Positions 1 through 9,221 are shown, counted from the stretch's first letter. The stretch: 64,000 bases of DNA from Anoxybacteroides tepidamans (GCF_014201465.1 NZ_JACHEP010000001.1:166833-230832), one strand, 5' to 3'. The notes: generated by a model not told the origin, from the letters alone. Numbers and translations are program-made.

Positions 1-252
1 GAGCACATCGACTCTTCTAAACATGTTGTCAATTTCTCGAAACATGTTCTCAATCTCCGTTGGTACGGTTAAATCACATATGTACGAATGCACATCATAC
101 CCTTCTGTTTGCAGCTGTTTAGCAACAAGCTGCGCTTCATCCGTTTTATCCGTTACGATAATGGTCGCTCCTTGTTCGGCATACGCTTTCGCTAACGCTC
201 GGCCGATTCCCCCAGCTGCCCCTGTAATAACAACAACTTTTCCCTGATACAA
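1..252 (-). CDS. Short-chain dehydrogenase/reductase (SDR), N-terminal part only
   Basis: The reverse strand reads a Rossmann-fold SDR start: the beta1 strand and glycine-rich NAD(P) motif TGAAGGIG lie about residues 9-16, followed by a DKT segment at the end of beta2 and a CDLT segment that matches the usual D-V/L-T motif. The start is a TTG at 250-252, chosen because GGAGGGAGG sits about 5 bases upstream and no ATG fits. The gene runs off the left edge, so the YxxxK catalytic motif is not visible. It follows the acetoacetate-CoA ligase on the same strand, so a role in 3-hydroxybutyrate/acetoacetate interconversion is possible, but that is inference from context only. Confidence 0.85.
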   Translation of the reverse strand, partial: MYQGKVVVITGAAGGIGRALAKAYAEQGATIIVTDKTDEAQLVAKQLQTEGYDVHSYICDLTVPTEIENMFREIDNMFRRVDVL

Positions 253-292
253 CTTTCCTCCCTCCTTCCACTTTATTGTACATCATACATCA

Positions 293-318
293 AGGTTGTT
301 GCCAAACGACAACAACCT
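293..318 (-). terminator. Weak stem-loop between acetoacetate-CoA ligase and SDR gene
   Basis: A 9-bp stem (293-301 with 310-318) has an 8-base loop. There is no clear T-run after it on the minus strand, so it may be an inter-gene processing or partial-termination hairpin rather than a full terminator. Confidence 0.35.
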
Positions 319-327
319 CAAGCTTTG

Positions 328-2313
328 TTATACGTTCGAGATGTGATTTTCCCACTGTTTCGCCAGCTCAATAAAGAAGGAAAGCGATTCAGGGTTCGCC
401 ATCGAGCCAACGTTCACCGCTTTTTCAAGCGGGAAGCCTAATAAAATTTTGCGAATTGGGATTTCCATTTTCTTTCCGTTTAACGTTTTTGGAATTTGTT
501 CGACTTGATAAATGTCGTCTGGAATAAAGCGCGGCGATACTTGCGCTTTAATTGCTTCCTTAATTTGCTTTTTTAATGCGTCGTCTAGTTCTACCCCTGG
601 TTGAAGGACAACAAACAGCGGCATAAATGATTTCCGCCCCATCACTTCTAAGTCAATGATTAAACTATCTAGAATGCCGGCCACCGTTTCGACTGCTCGG
701 TAAATTTCGCTCGTGCCCATACGGACGCCGGCGCGGTTAATCGTCGAATCCGAGCGGCCGTAAATAACACAGCTGCCTTGTTCATCGATTTTAATCCAGT
801 CCCCATGTTTCCACACGCCTGGATACGTATCAAAATAGCTTTCTTTATAGCGGCGATCGTTTTCATCGTTCCAGAAAAAGAGCGGCATCGACGGCATCGG
901 TTCGGTGATGACTAACTCCCCAACCTCGTTAATAAGCGAATTTCCATGTTCATCAAACGCTTGCACATTTGCCCCAAGCGAGCGGCATTGCAGCATGCCA
1001 GCACGAACAGGCAACAGCGGAGATCCGCCGACAAACGCGGTGCACACATCTGTCCCACCGCTGCACGATACGAGCCAAACGTCTTCTTTCACGTGCTCAT
1101 ACACCCAAACAAACCCTTCCGTCGTCAGCGGCGACCCTGTCGAAAGAACGGCTTGCAAACGAGAAAGGTCGTACTTGTCTTTCGGCTGAATCCCTTGTTT
1201 CATACAAACGTTAATAAACGCTGCACTTGTGCCAAAATGCGTGATGTTCGCTTCTTCTGCCAGCTCCCACAATACATGGGCATCCGGAAACGTCGGACTG
1301 CCGTCGTACAGAACAACCGTTGCCCCAACTAACAAACCGCCGATTAAGAAATTCCACATCATCCAACCGGTCGTCGTAAACCAGAAAAACGTGCTATCAT
1401 GTGTAATATTGCATTCAATCGATAAAATTTTTAAATGCTCTAATAAAATACCGCCATGCCCTTGCACGATCGGCTTTGGCAATCCGGTCGTTCCAGAAGA
1501 ATATAAAATCCATAGCGGATGGGCAAACGGCACTTGTTCATACACAAGTTCGCTTTCTGCTTGCAACATGTCCGTCCATAATAAAACAGAATCGTCCCAC
1601 GCACTTACATCGTCACGCAAATACGGAACGACAATCGTCTTTTTTAACGACGGAAGCTTTTCTTGCAGCTCTTTGACAACAGGCACTTTATCAAACGTTT
1701 TTCCGTTATATTGACAACCGTCAACCGCAAACAAAATCGTCGGCTCAATTTGTTGGAAGCGATCGATGACGCTGTTGGCGCCAAAATCCGGAGAGCAGCT
1801 TGACCAAATTGCCCCGATGCTCGCACACGCCAAAAACGCTACGACCGTTTCCGGAATGTTTGGCATGTAAGCGACGACACGATCGCCTTGTTTCACGCCA
1901 AGTTTTTTCAGTGCCGAAGCGACCGCCGCCGTTTGTTGTTTTAACTCTGCCCACGTCACTTCACGTAGCGAAACACGCTCAGAACGGAACAAAAGCGCCG
2001 GCTTCTCCTGCATGTTGCGAAAAATATGTTCTGCATAGTTTAACCGTGCCCCCGGAAACCAGTTTGCCCGCGGCATTTTTCGCTCCTCAAGCACACACGC
2101 ATACGGGGCAGACGACTGAACGTCGCCATATTCCCACACCGTTTCCCAAAATTGCTCAAGTTGTTCAACCGACCATTTCCATAACGCCGCATGCGAGTCA
2201 AATGTAAGTCCTTTTTTCGCTTGTAACCAATCCATATACTTTTTTACGCTTGACTGTTCGATTTGTTCTTTCGTTGGTGTCCATAAAATATCCCCGTCCG
2301 TAACCGCTTTCAT
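328..2313 (-). CDS. Acetoacetate-CoA ligase (acetoacetyl-CoA synthetase)
   Basis: A 661-residue ANL-superfamily adenylating enzyme that makes acetoacetyl-CoA from acetoacetate, ATP and CoA in the cytoplasm. The P-loop-like motif YSSGTTGLPKP is near residue 270, and the C-terminal segment KTLNGKKMEIPIRK carries the expected catalytic lysine. The N-terminal ACAS region (W..S...FW..VW) is intact, and the length matches the family (about 650-670). AGGGAGA lies just before the ATG. Only 75 bases separate it from the SDR gene downstream, so the two may be one unit for ketone-body-like C4 acid use. Propionate/acetate-CoA ligases are close relatives, but the overall pattern favours acetoacetate. Confidence 0.9.
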   Translation of the reverse strand: MKAVTDGDILWTPTKEQIEQSSVKKYMDWLQAKKGLTFDSHAALWKWSVEQLEQFWETVWEYGDVQSSAPYACVLEERKMPRANWFPGARLNYAEHIFRNMQEKPALLFRSERVSLREVTWAELKQQTAAVASALKKLGVKQGDRVVAYMPNIPETVVAFLACASIGAIWSSCSPDFGANSVIDRFQQIEPTILFAVDGCQYNGKTFDKVPVVKELQEKLPSLKKTIVVPYLRDDVSAWDDSVLLWTDMLQAESELVYEQVPFAHPLWILYSSGTTGLPKPIVQGHGGILLEHLKILSIECNITHDSTFFWFTTTGWMMWNFLIGGLLVGATVVLYDGSPTFPDAHVLWELAEEANITHFGTSAAFINVCMKQGIQPKDKYDLSRLQAVLSTGSPLTTEGFVWVYEHVKEDVWLVSCSGGTDVCTAFVGGSPLLPVRAGMLQCRSLGANVQAFDEHGNSLINEVGELVITEPMPSMPLFFWNDENDRRYKESYFDTYPGVWKHGDWIKIDEQGSCVIYGRSDSTINRAGVRMGTSEIYRAVETVAGILDSLIIDLEVMGRKSFMPLFVVLQPGVELDDALKKQIKEAIKAQVSPRFIPDDIYQVEQIPKTLNGKKMEIPIRKILLGFPLEKAVNVGSMANPESLSFFIELAKQWENHISNV

Positions 2314-2468
2314 TTCTCCCTGCGCAAAACGGACATGTTTTGCGCAGACTTCACCACCTTTCCCCTTTGTTTCCGAACAAAAATATAAAAAATTCGGACT
2401 ATTTCTATAATAACATCTTTTTCTAGTATAAGGAATATGCTCTTTTCTCTAAAAAATAAGCAAAATCG

Positions 2469-2497
2469 TTGACAAAATGACATTCGCTGAATAAGAT
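2469..2497 (+). promoter_or_regulatory. Sigma-A promoter of the feo operon
   Basis: A perfect -35 TTGACA is followed by 17 bases and TAAGAT as -10, about 70 bases upstream of feoA. No convincing Fur box was found by eye in this region. Confidence 0.7.
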
Positions 2498-2565
2498 AAG
2501 ATTAAAAGTTGGTTTAAGGAAAAATTATAACCTCTGTACAAATTGTTAACAGGAGGGAAACTGTT

Positions 2566-2826
2566 ATGACTCAAGTAAAACTCGAACGTTTATGTGATGC
2601 TCAGCCAGGAGAACGTTTTCGTATCACAAAGATTAATATAGAAGGAACAATGAAGCGGAGATTGCTTGATTTAGGGTTTGTGCCGGGCTGCGAAGTCACC
2701 GTATTGCAAAAAAGCCCGTTAGGCGACCCGACGGCTTATCGGGTGAGTCATACGACGATCGCTTTAAGAAACGAAGAAAGTTCTAATATTTACGGGGAGA
2801 GGATCCGCGATGACAAACAATCATGA
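2566..2826 (+). CDS. feoA: Ferrous iron transport protein FeoA
   Basis: An 86-residue cytoplasmic SH3-like protein that works with the FeoB iron channel. The FeoA signature is present: a GERFRITKI strand, then RRLLDLGFVPGCEV, then a C-terminal strand TTIALRNEE. The length is usual for the family (75-90). AGGAGGG precedes the ATG. It overlaps the feoB GTPase ORF by 17 bases, which points to translational coupling. It is first in a feoA-feoB operon behind a strong promoter; no feoC is seen. Confidence 0.92.
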   Translation: MTQVKLERLCDAQPGERFRITKINIEGTMKRRLLDLGFVPGCEVTVLQKSPLGDPTAYRVSHTTIALRNEESSNIYGERIRDDKQS

Positions 2827-3547
2827 GTATACAATTGCGCTGGCAGGAAACCCAAATACAGGGAAAAGCACGTTATTTAACGTCTTAACGGGCTTGCGGC
2901 AACATACAGGAAACTGGCCGGGGAAAACAGTCGTTCACGCCGAAGGTTTTTTCACCTATAAAGATGAACAATATCGAATCATCGATCTTCCCGGAACGTA
3001 TTCGTTATACTCGAACTCGGCTGATGAAGAAGTAGCACGTGATTTTATTATTTTTGCTAAACCCGATGTCACGCTCGTTGTACTCGATGCAACCGCGCTT
3101 GAGCGAAATTTGAATTTGGCGCTGCAAGTATTAGAAATGACCGACCGTGTCATCGTCTGCCTCAACTTAATGGACGAAGCGAAAAAGAAAGGAATTATCA
3201 TTGATATCGCTAAGCTTTCTAAAAAATTAGGCGTTCCGGTCGTGCCGATCTCGGCGCGCAATAAAGAAGGAATCGATGAATTGCTCGAAACAATCGCCCG
3301 GATGGTTCATGGTGAAATCCAAACAAAGCCGACCAAGATTTCGTACAGCCGCACGATCGAAGAAAAAATCGCCAAGCTTCTTCCTCTTGTCAAAGAAGTA
3401 ATCGGCGATGAATACCCTGCGCGCTGGATCGCGCTTCGCCTTTTAGATGGAGACACTTCTCTTCTTCATGCGTTACAAAGCCAACCACATCATTTATTAA
3501 AAGGAGGGGCGCACTATGGATGCCACTGTTCCGCCAAATCCATTTGA
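2810..3547 (+). CDS. feoB: FeoB, GTPase (N-terminal) half
   Basis: A 245-residue cytoplasmic G domain of the ferrous iron transporter. G1 is GNPNTGKST near residue 12, the switch region follows with NWPGKTV, G3 is DLPGTYSL, G4 is NLMD near residue 120, and G5 is ISAR. A helical GDI-like domain follows (to about residue 235). The protein then ends in a short non-homologous tail because the frame closes at 3547, whereas family FeoB proteins (about 650-700 residues) continue into the membrane part. The membrane half starts at 3516 in another frame. This is either a genuine two-gene FeoB or a single frameshift in the 3501-3547 stretch. Confidence 0.9.
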   Translation: MTNNHEYTIALAGNPNTGKSTLFNVLTGLRQHTGNWPGKTVVHAEGFFTYKDEQYRIIDLPGTYSLYSNSADEEVARDFIIFAKPDVTLVVLDATALERNLNLALQVLEMTDRVIVCLNLMDEAKKKGIIIDIAKLSKKLGVPVVPISARNKEGIDELLETIARMVHGEIQTKPTKISYSRTIEEKIAKLLPLVKEVIGDEYPARWIALRLLDGDTSLLHALQSQPHHLLKGGAHYGCHCSAKSI

Positions 3548-4910
3548 TGAGCTGTTGAAAGAAGCTCAACACTTATCAGGCGACGATACGCGTGAACAAA
3601 TCGTTTCGGCCATTTTTCAAACATCTCAAGCGATTTGCAAGGAAACGGTTACGTACACGAAACAGGAAAAATTGCATGAAACCGAAAAGCTCGATCGTAT
3701 TTTTACTTCAAAAATCTGGGGATTTCCGATTATGCTGGCGATGCTTGCCGTCGTTATTTATATCACAATTGCTGGCGCAAACGTTCCTTCTTCGCTGCTC
3801 GCTGAATTTTTCGGATGGCTTGAAGGATATATAACGCTTGCTTTTGAGAAAATGCATGCCCCAGAATGGCTATACGGAATTCTCGTGCTAGGATTGTACC
3901 GTGGCACAACATGGGTCGTGAGCGTCATGTTGCCGCCGATGGCGATTTTCTTCCCGATTTTTGCTTTGCTCGAAAACTACGGATATCTTCCGCGCGTCGC
4001 TTTTAATATGGACCGATTGTTTAAAAAGTCAGGGGCGCACGGAAAACAGTCGCTGACGATGGCGATGGGATTCGGCTGCAACGCTGCGGCGATCATGTCG
4101 ACAAGAATTATCGAGTCGCCGCGTGAACGAATGCTAGCGATTTTAACGAACAACTTTGTCCCTTGCAACGGCAGATGGCCGACGTTAATTTTGCTTGCTT
4201 CCCTCTTTATGGCAGCTGGCTATACAGGCGGCTGGAAAACGTTGATGACAGCAAGTGTGGTCGTCGCGATGGTCGTATTTGGCATCGTCGTCACCCTCAC
4301 TGTTTCTTGGGTATTATCCAAAACCGCGTTACGCGGCGTGCCGACCCATTATACGCTCGAGCTTCCGCCATACCGGCGGCCGAAAATATGGGATACGATT
4401 GTTCGCTCCACATTGGATAAATCCGTTTACGTCTTAAAACGGGCCGTAACAGTCGCTGCTCCAGCTGGCGTGCTGACATGGGTGTTAGCTAACATTCATA
4501 TCGGTGATACAACGGTCCTTGCTTATATCGCCCATTTGCTTGATCCGTTTGCCCGCCAGTTAGGACTCGACGGTTACATTTTGATGGCGTTCATTTTAGG
4601 GCTCCCTGCCAATGAAATTGTGCTTCCGATTTTATTGATGGGGTATTTATCGACAGGAGCATTAACCGAAGTCGATGGGCTTCGCTCTCTGAAACAAATT
4701 TTCATTGATCACGGTTGGACGTGGCTGACAGCATTAAATATGATGCTATTTTCATTGCTTCACTATCCGTGTGGAACAACACTCATCAATATTTATAAAG
4801 AAACGAAAAGCAAAAAGTGGACGTTTGTGGCGTTCGCGCTTCCAACCGGTATTGCGATTGCCGTCACCTTTACAACGGCTCATATCGCACAATGGTTAAG
4901 GTTCATTTAA
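3516..4910 (+). CDS. feoB: FeoB, membrane (Gate) half
   Basis: A 464-residue polytopic protein with the two nucleoside-recognition/Gate domains and FeoB C-terminal region that form the Fe2+ path. Typical family blocks are visible: YLPRVAF, MGFGCNAAAIMSTR, NNFVPCNGR and a second gate block LGLPANEIVLPI. It begins at an ATG with AAGGAGGGG about 6 bases upstream, and the frame has a TAA 15 bases before the ATG, so it is laid out as an independently started gene overlapping the GTPase half by 32 bases. The good ribosome site favours a real split gene; a single-base indel fusing the two halves cannot be excluded. Confidence 0.9.
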   Translation: MDATVPPNPFDELLKEAQHLSGDDTREQIVSAIFQTSQAICKETVTYTKQEKLHETEKLDRIFTSKIWGFPIMLAMLAVVIYITIAGANVPSSLLAEFFGWLEGYITLAFEKMHAPEWLYGILVLGLYRGTTWVVSVMLPPMAIFFPIFALLENYGYLPRVAFNMDRLFKKSGAHGKQSLTMAMGFGCNAAAIMSTRIIESPRERMLAILTNNFVPCNGRWPTLILLASLFMAAGYTGGWKTLMTASVVVAMVVFGIVVTLTVSWVLSKTALRGVPTHYTLELPPYRRPKIWDTIVRSTLDKSVYVLKRAVTVAAPAGVLTWVLANIHIGDTTVLAYIAHLLDPFARQLGLDGYILMAFILGLPANEIVLPILLMGYLSTGALTEVDGLRSLKQIFIDHGWTWLTALNMMLFSLLHYPCGTTLINIYKETKSKKWTFVAFALPTGIAIAVTFTTAHIAQWLRFI

Positions 4911-4914
4911 TGCA

Positions 4915-4954
4915 CATCCCGCTCTCCTTTTATACAAGGAAGCGGGATGTTTTG
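4915..4954. terminator. Rho-independent terminator after feoB
   Basis: A 9-bp GC-rich stem, CATCCCGCT (4915-4923) with AGCGGGATG (4941-4949), can extend inward and is followed by TTTTGTT on the plus strand. It also lies at the end of the convergent phosphatase gene and may serve both. Confidence 0.8.
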
Positions 4955-5578
4955 TTACACTTCTTTCACTTCCTCTAAATGCGACACATCTGCTTCTACA
5001 AGCAACTCCAATCTCCCGTCTTTCACTCGAACGGTTGTAAGACTCGCACCGTGCATAAACGGCGGAGCCCAAAGTTCTTCCAGCGGGGCTTGTTTCAAGC
5101 GGGTCGTGATCGTTTTTAATACAACCCCGTGCGTCACAATTAAAACATTCCCTGAAGAATGCTGGTCGATAATGTTCTTCAATGCGGCAAACGCCCGGTT
5201 TTGTACATCAATAAATCGTTCCCCGCGCTTCGGGGCATACAGGTGTGGCTCATTCCAAAAATGGTGAAACGAAATGGGATCGAACCGCTGAATTTCATCA
5301 TGTGTTTTCCCCTCCCAATCCCCAAGATGGATTTCCCTCAATCTTTCCTCTTGATAAATCGGAATCAACCGCTCCTCACGGATGATCTTTGCTGTATCAA
5401 GCGCCCGTCCGCTTGTGCTCGCATAAATTGCTGTCAAATCGACTTCCTCTAACCTTTTCCTAAGCCGGCGCGCATCTTCTCTGCCTTTTTCCGTCAGCGG
5501 CGAATCTTGCCAGCCTTGCATACGTTTTTCTATATTCCATTCTGTTTCCCCGTGTCTTGTCAAATATAATGTAAGCAT
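4955..5578 (-). CDS. Histidine phosphatase family protein (PhoE/YhfR-like)
   Basis: A 207-residue member of the phosphoglycerate-mutase-like phosphatases. The phospho-acceptor motif LTRHGETEWN is at residues 6-15 and the second catalytic histidine is in VTHGVVL near residue 150; GDWEGK and the YASTSGRALDTA arginine block are also present. Such proteins are broad-specificity phosphatases or cofactor-dependent mutase paralogues; the substrate cannot be read from sequence. GAGGGGGAAAGG precedes the ATG. It lies 33 bases downstream of the c-di-GMP gene on the same strand, with a hairpin between. Confidence 0.85.
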   Translation of the reverse strand: MLTLYLTRHGETEWNIEKRMQGWQDSPLTEKGREDARRLRKRLEEVDLTAIYASTSGRALDTAKIIREERLIPIYQEERLREIHLGDWEGKTHDEIQRFDPISFHHFWNEPHLYAPKRGERFIDVQNRAFAALKNIIDQHSSGNVLIVTHGVVLKTITTRLKQAPLEELWAPPFMHGASLTTVRVKDGRLELLVEADVSHLEEVKEV

Positions 5579-5600
5579 TCCCTTTCCCCCTCATAAAATG

Positions 5601-5626
5601 CCCCCTAACAATCACGTGTTAGAGGG
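5601..5626 (-). terminator. Hairpin over the stop codon of the GGDEF/EAL gene
   Basis: A 10-base arm (5601-5610) pairs with 5617-5626 with one mismatch. On the minus strand the hairpin is followed by GCATTTTATG. It probably reduces readthrough into the phosphatase gene; it is weak as a terminator because the T-run is short. Confidence 0.4.
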
Positions 5627-7609
5627 AGTGTTGGATTGATTATATTGTTCAAGCCATTGCTTTAACTTTTCCGCTTCGAGCGATTTGCTGAAATAAAAGC
5701 CTTGGGCGAAATCACAGTGCATTTGTTGAAGGAGCGATAGTTGGTGATTCGTTTCGACCCCTTCTGCAAGTACTTGAATATCAAGGCTTTTCGCTAAATG
5801 AATAATCGTATCGACGATCGTTGCATCTTTTGAATTTTCGACAATGCCTTGAATGAAGCTGCGGTCAATTTTTAACAGTGAGACCGGCAAGTTACGAATG
5901 TATGCAAGCGACGAAAAACCGGTACCGAAGTCATCGATCGCCACTTGCACACCGGTGTTTTTCAACTCTGTTAAAATATGCTTGCCTGTTTCAATATTTT
6001 CCATCAATCCACTTTCTGTCACTTCTAAAATTAAGTGCTCCGGTGCAAAACCGGTTTCATTCAATATGTAAATGACATGACCGACCAGTTCTTTTCGATT
6101 CAACAAAAATGGAGATAAATTTACCGCTAATTTTAACCGCGGAAAATGGACTTGCCACTCCTTTACTTGCCGGCATGATTGCTCTAATACCCACAAAGTA
6201 ATTTCAAAAATAAATCCACTTTGTTCCGCAAACGGGATAAACTCCAGCGGCGGAATTTCTCCAAGTTTCGGATGCCGCCAGCGAAGCAGCGTCTCGACTC
6301 CCATCGCCGCACCACTTTCTAGTTCAATTTTCGGCTGATAACATAAATAAAACTGTTCGCGCATAATTGCAAATGGGAGATCCCGTTTAATCGTCGTCGT
6401 GCGATTTTGAACGGGCTGGTAAAAATAATAGCCATTTTTTCCGCGGTCTTTCACATAGTAAAGTGCTTGATCGGCATATTTCATCAGTTGTTCTTGGTCG
6501 TCCGCATCGCTAGGAAAAAACGCAATGCCGATCGAAAGCGTCGATTGAATCATTTGTTTTTCGTAACGGAACGGCTGGTGAAACGCCTGAATCAACCGCT
6601 CCGCTAACTCGGACACTTTTTCTTTTGTTGCATTCGTCAACAATAGCACAAATTCATCACCGCCAATTCGCGCAAAAAAATCATCGGGACGCAACACGGT
6701 TTGTACTCGTTTGACCGCTTCTTTTAAAAAATAATCTCCCGCCTGATGCGAAAAATGATCGTTAATCCATTTGAATTTATCAAAATCCAAATAGCATAAG
6801 GCAAACGTCGTCTGCTCGTCAACAAGCTGACTTATATATTTTTCAAAATAACTGCGGTTGGCAATGCCGGTTAACGAATCAAAATAAGCGAGCTGATGCA
6901 ATTTTTCTTCATATTTTTTGCGCTCACTAATATTTTTCGCTGTAACAACAATGTAATCAAGCTGATCATCCTTATTTAAAATCGCTTTTCCATGCGCTTC
7001 CATCCATACCCATTCGCCTTGTTGATTGAGTCTACGAAATTCTAAGGTTTGTTGCTCGTTCGTTTCATATAACATTTGTAATTTTTCTTGTAAAAGTAAC
7101 ACATCTTCCGGATGTACGTAACGAAACAAATCGTTCTTCAAACATTCTTCTCGAACAATACCGAACGCGTTCTCAAATGAAGGAGAAACATATGTTACTT
7201 TTCCTTCATTTGAAAGAATTAAAATGTAGTCGGATGAATGTTCAGCGATAATCCGAAACCATTTTTCGCTTTCTTGCAGCGCCGCTTCCATCTGCTTTTG
7301 CTCTGTTCGATCGCGCAATACGCATAAAATAGTGAAAACGTTTTCTTGATGAATCGGGATGAGTGATGCACTGACAGGAACACAGCTTCCATCTGTTTTC
7401 TTTACGTTCCATTCCGCATAGTGTACAGCATGACCGCACTTTACTCGTTCAAAATCGTCTACTGAAAAACCAAGTGTTTCAATATCGCATTCGTCCCATC
7501 CTAACAATGTTTTAAACGCTGGATTGATATGTATGATACGCCCATTCGAATCAATGAACGCAATGGCATCTGCAAAATGTTGAAAAAAAGCAACAAAGTT
7601 GTCCACCAT
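5612..7609 (-). CDS. PAS-PAS-GGDEF-EAL cyclic-di-GMP signalling protein
   Basis: A 665-residue soluble protein with no membrane segments. Two PAS domains (about 1-125 and 126-250), each ending in a PAC-like stretch, precede a GGDEF domain (about 255-405) with an intact RIGGDEFVLL motif and an RPDD inhibitory I-site five residues before it, so diguanylate cyclase activity is plausible. The EAL domain (about 415-655) keeps the usual catalytic blocks: a GVETLLRW variant of EAL, NLSP, EVTES, DDFGTG, KIDRSFI and AEGVET, so phosphodiesterase activity is also plausible. Which activity dominates cannot be told. The ligand of the PAS domains is unknown. Confidence 0.93.
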   Translation of the reverse strand: MVDNFVAFFQHFADAIAFIDSNGRIIHINPAFKTLLGWDECDIETLGFSVDDFERVKCGHAVHYAEWNVKKTDGSCVPVSASLIPIHQENVFTILCVLRDRTEQKQMEAALQESEKWFRIIAEHSSDYILILSNEGKVTYVSPSFENAFGIVREECLKNDLFRYVHPEDVLLLQEKLQMLYETNEQQTLEFRRLNQQGEWVWMEAHGKAILNKDDQLDYIVVTAKNISERKKYEEKLHQLAYFDSLTGIANRSYFEKYISQLVDEQTTFALCYLDFDKFKWINDHFSHQAGDYFLKEAVKRVQTVLRPDDFFARIGGDEFVLLLTNATKEKVSELAERLIQAFHQPFRYEKQMIQSTLSIGIAFFPSDADDQEQLMKYADQALYYVKDRGKNGYYFYQPVQNRTTTIKRDLPFAIMREQFYLCYQPKIELESGAAMGVETLLRWRHPKLGEIPPLEFIPFAEQSGFIFEITLWVLEQSCRQVKEWQVHFPRLKLAVNLSPFLLNRKELVGHVIYILNETGFAPEHLILEVTESGLMENIETGKHILTELKNTGVQVAIDDFGTGFSSLAYIRNLPVSLLKIDRSFIQGIVENSKDATIVDTIIHLAKSLDIQVLAEGVETNHQLSLLQQMHCDFAQGFYFSKSLEAEKLKQWLEQYNQSNTPSNT

Positions 7610-7791
7610 ATCAGTAATTACCTCTCCAGTATATTTTTTACTATCAGCAATAAAAAACTGCTTACTCTTTTATCCTAGTCTTGTACTTTCATTTTTACTA
7701 ATCTAGCGTCAAAAATCAATAAAATGGATAAAATTTTTCAAAAATCGAAGCGAATTGCTTTTCCGCGTTCGCAACACACCTTTTCAAAAAC

Positions 7792-7820
7792 TTGCTGTTT
7801 CTTTTCACTTATGCTAGATT
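7792..7820 (+). promoter_or_regulatory. Probable sigma-A promoter of the PCYCGC lipoprotein gene
   Basis: TTGCTG, 17 bases, then TAGATT preceded by TGC (extended -10 type), about 35 bases before the start codon. Confidence 0.45.
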
Positions 7821-7854
7821 CGAAGTACGTAAAACGATAGGAAGGGGAAAATAA

Positions 7855-8346
7855 ATGAAATGTTCTACAACGGTCGCAGCGTATATGTTATCGCTCAGTT
7901 TGTTGATGAGCGCCTGCTCTGCAAACGAAGCGAAAGAACAGCAAAATCATTCGAATGTCTATACGACAAACTCGGGTGATGTACGGGAGACGACGAAATC
8001 CATTGACCACCTCCCTGCTTTTTTAAGTCAATATGAAGAAAATATGGCCGTTCTTTATCAACAAGTAGCGAAACATCAAAAGCTACTCGAAAACATTCCT
8101 TGCTATTGCGGCTGCGGCGAGTCTGCCGGTCACCAAAACAACTATGACTGTTTTGTGTATGAAAATAAAAAAGATGGCTCAATCGTTTGGGATAATCACG
8201 CCACAAAATGCGGCGTTTGCTTAGAAATTGCCGCCGAATCGATCACCGAATACGAACAAGGTAAATCGATGAAAGAAATTCGACAAACAATCGATGAAAA
8301 ATATAAGGAAGGCTACGCCAAACCGACGCCGACAAAGCCGCTATAA
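7855..8346 (+). CDS. PCYCGC-motif lipoprotein
   Basis: A 163-residue predicted lipoprotein: the signal peptide has a lipobox ending SAC at about residue 21, followed by a charged linker. The core shows IPCYCGCGESAGH and later KCGVCLEIA, the cysteine-rich hallmark of the PCYCGC family (Pfam PF13798) found on the outer membrane face of Bacilli. Function of the family is not established; metal or heme-related roles are guesses. GGAAGGGG precedes the ATG. It forms a single-gene unit with its own promoter and terminator. Confidence 0.85.
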   Translation: MKCSTTVAAYMLSLSLLMSACSANEAKEQQNHSNVYTTNSGDVRETTKSIDHLPAFLSQYEENMAVLYQQVAKHQKLLENIPCYCGCGESAGHQNNYDCFVYENKKDGSIVWDNHATKCGVCLEIAAESITEYEQGKSMKEIRQTIDEKYKEGYAKPTPTKPL

Positions 8347-8351
8347 GACAA

Positions 8352-8386
8352 AAGAGGGTGCCCCAAAGTAATGGGATACCCTTCTT
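8352..8386. terminator. Terminator-like hairpin after the PCYCGC gene
   Basis: An imperfect stem runs from AAGAGGGT (8352) to ACCCTTCTT (8386) with an inner CCCA/TGGG pairing. T-rich sequence follows on both strands, so it may stop transcription from either side. Confidence 0.55.
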
Positions 8387-8474
8387 AGCTACCATAATAT
8401 ACGCACAGAACAATGGTAAGAAACTTGTATATTGTGTCTCATTTGAGATCAAACAACTTTTTGAGTAGCCTCTT

Positions 8475-9221
8475 TTACCTCGGCATCACACTTAACGCCG
8501 TGTATAAATCATACAGTGTTTCGATTTGTTTTTGCTTCAAATCTTCTAATATCCTTTTCCATAATTCTACCATCGCCTGCACATCTCCATCAGCGGTATG
8601 CCGTCTTTCGCACGGAATCTTGTAATGACAAAGCGCCTCATCTAATGTCGGAAATAGCGCGGGGCGATGGATCATTTCCATTACTTGCTGCATTTCTAAA
8701 AAACGCCCTGTCCATTTCGTTCGATAGTTCATCCAAAGAAAATGATTCATAAACGATAAATCATGACTGATATGATAGCCAATAATCAATCCGTCGCTAA
8801 TAAACGATAAAAAATGTTTCATTTCCTCTTTCAAACGCGGGGCCGATTGCACATCTTCCATACGGATTCCGGTTAACCGCGAAATATGCTCCGGAATCTC
8901 TTTTTCCGGACGAATCAAGCGAAAATAAAAATCGTTCAGCTGGCCATTGCGCGTTTTAGCAGCAGCGATCGAAAAAATTTCATCCCCGTGCTGCGGTGAA
9001 AACCCAGTCGTTTCCGTATCAATAATGATAAACGGAATGTGTTCAAGATGCATATTCATATCAATATGCTTCTTTTGCTGCTCTTTTAATAATGTACGAA
9101 CCCATACTTCCTGCTGAAATGTATGGCGTTCATTTTCGGATACCGATGATACTTTTTCAATCGGCACCCCAAGCGACAGCATGCGCAGCGCCCGCTGCCA
9201 AAAACGATGTTGCTCATTCAT
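8475..9221 (-). CDS. DEDDh 3'-5' exonuclease (DnaQ/PolC-epsilon-like)
   Basis: A 248-residue protein with an exonuclease domain from about residue 60: Exo I IIDTETTGF, Exo II GYHISHDLSFM, and Exo III HTADGDV with the catalytic histidine and aspartate. This is the proofreading-exonuclease fold; stand-alone copies act on DNA or RNA ends or have been recruited to other roles. It overlaps the DUF294 gene by 8 bases and is translated after it. The same pairing of a DUF294 nucleotidyltransferase with a DnaQ-like exonuclease occurs in other bacteria, so the two probably work together. Confidence 0.87.
   Translation of the reverse strand: MNEQHRFWQRALRMLSLGVPIEKVSSVSENERHTFQQEVWVRTLLKEQQKKHIDMNMHLEHIPFIIIDTETTGFSPQHGDEIFSIAAAKTRNGQLNDFYFRLIRPEKEIPEHISRLTGIRMEDVQSAPRLKEEMKHFLSFISDGLIIGYHISHDLSFMNHFLWMNYRTKWTGRFLEMQQVMEMIHRPALFPTLDEALCHYKIPCERRHTADGDVQAMVELWKRILEDLKQKQIETLYDLYTALSVMPR

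Noticed and set aside
2314-2565. Fur box in the feo promoter region
   Set aside because: No 19-bp match close enough to GATAATGATAATCATTATC was found by eye, although iron control is expected.
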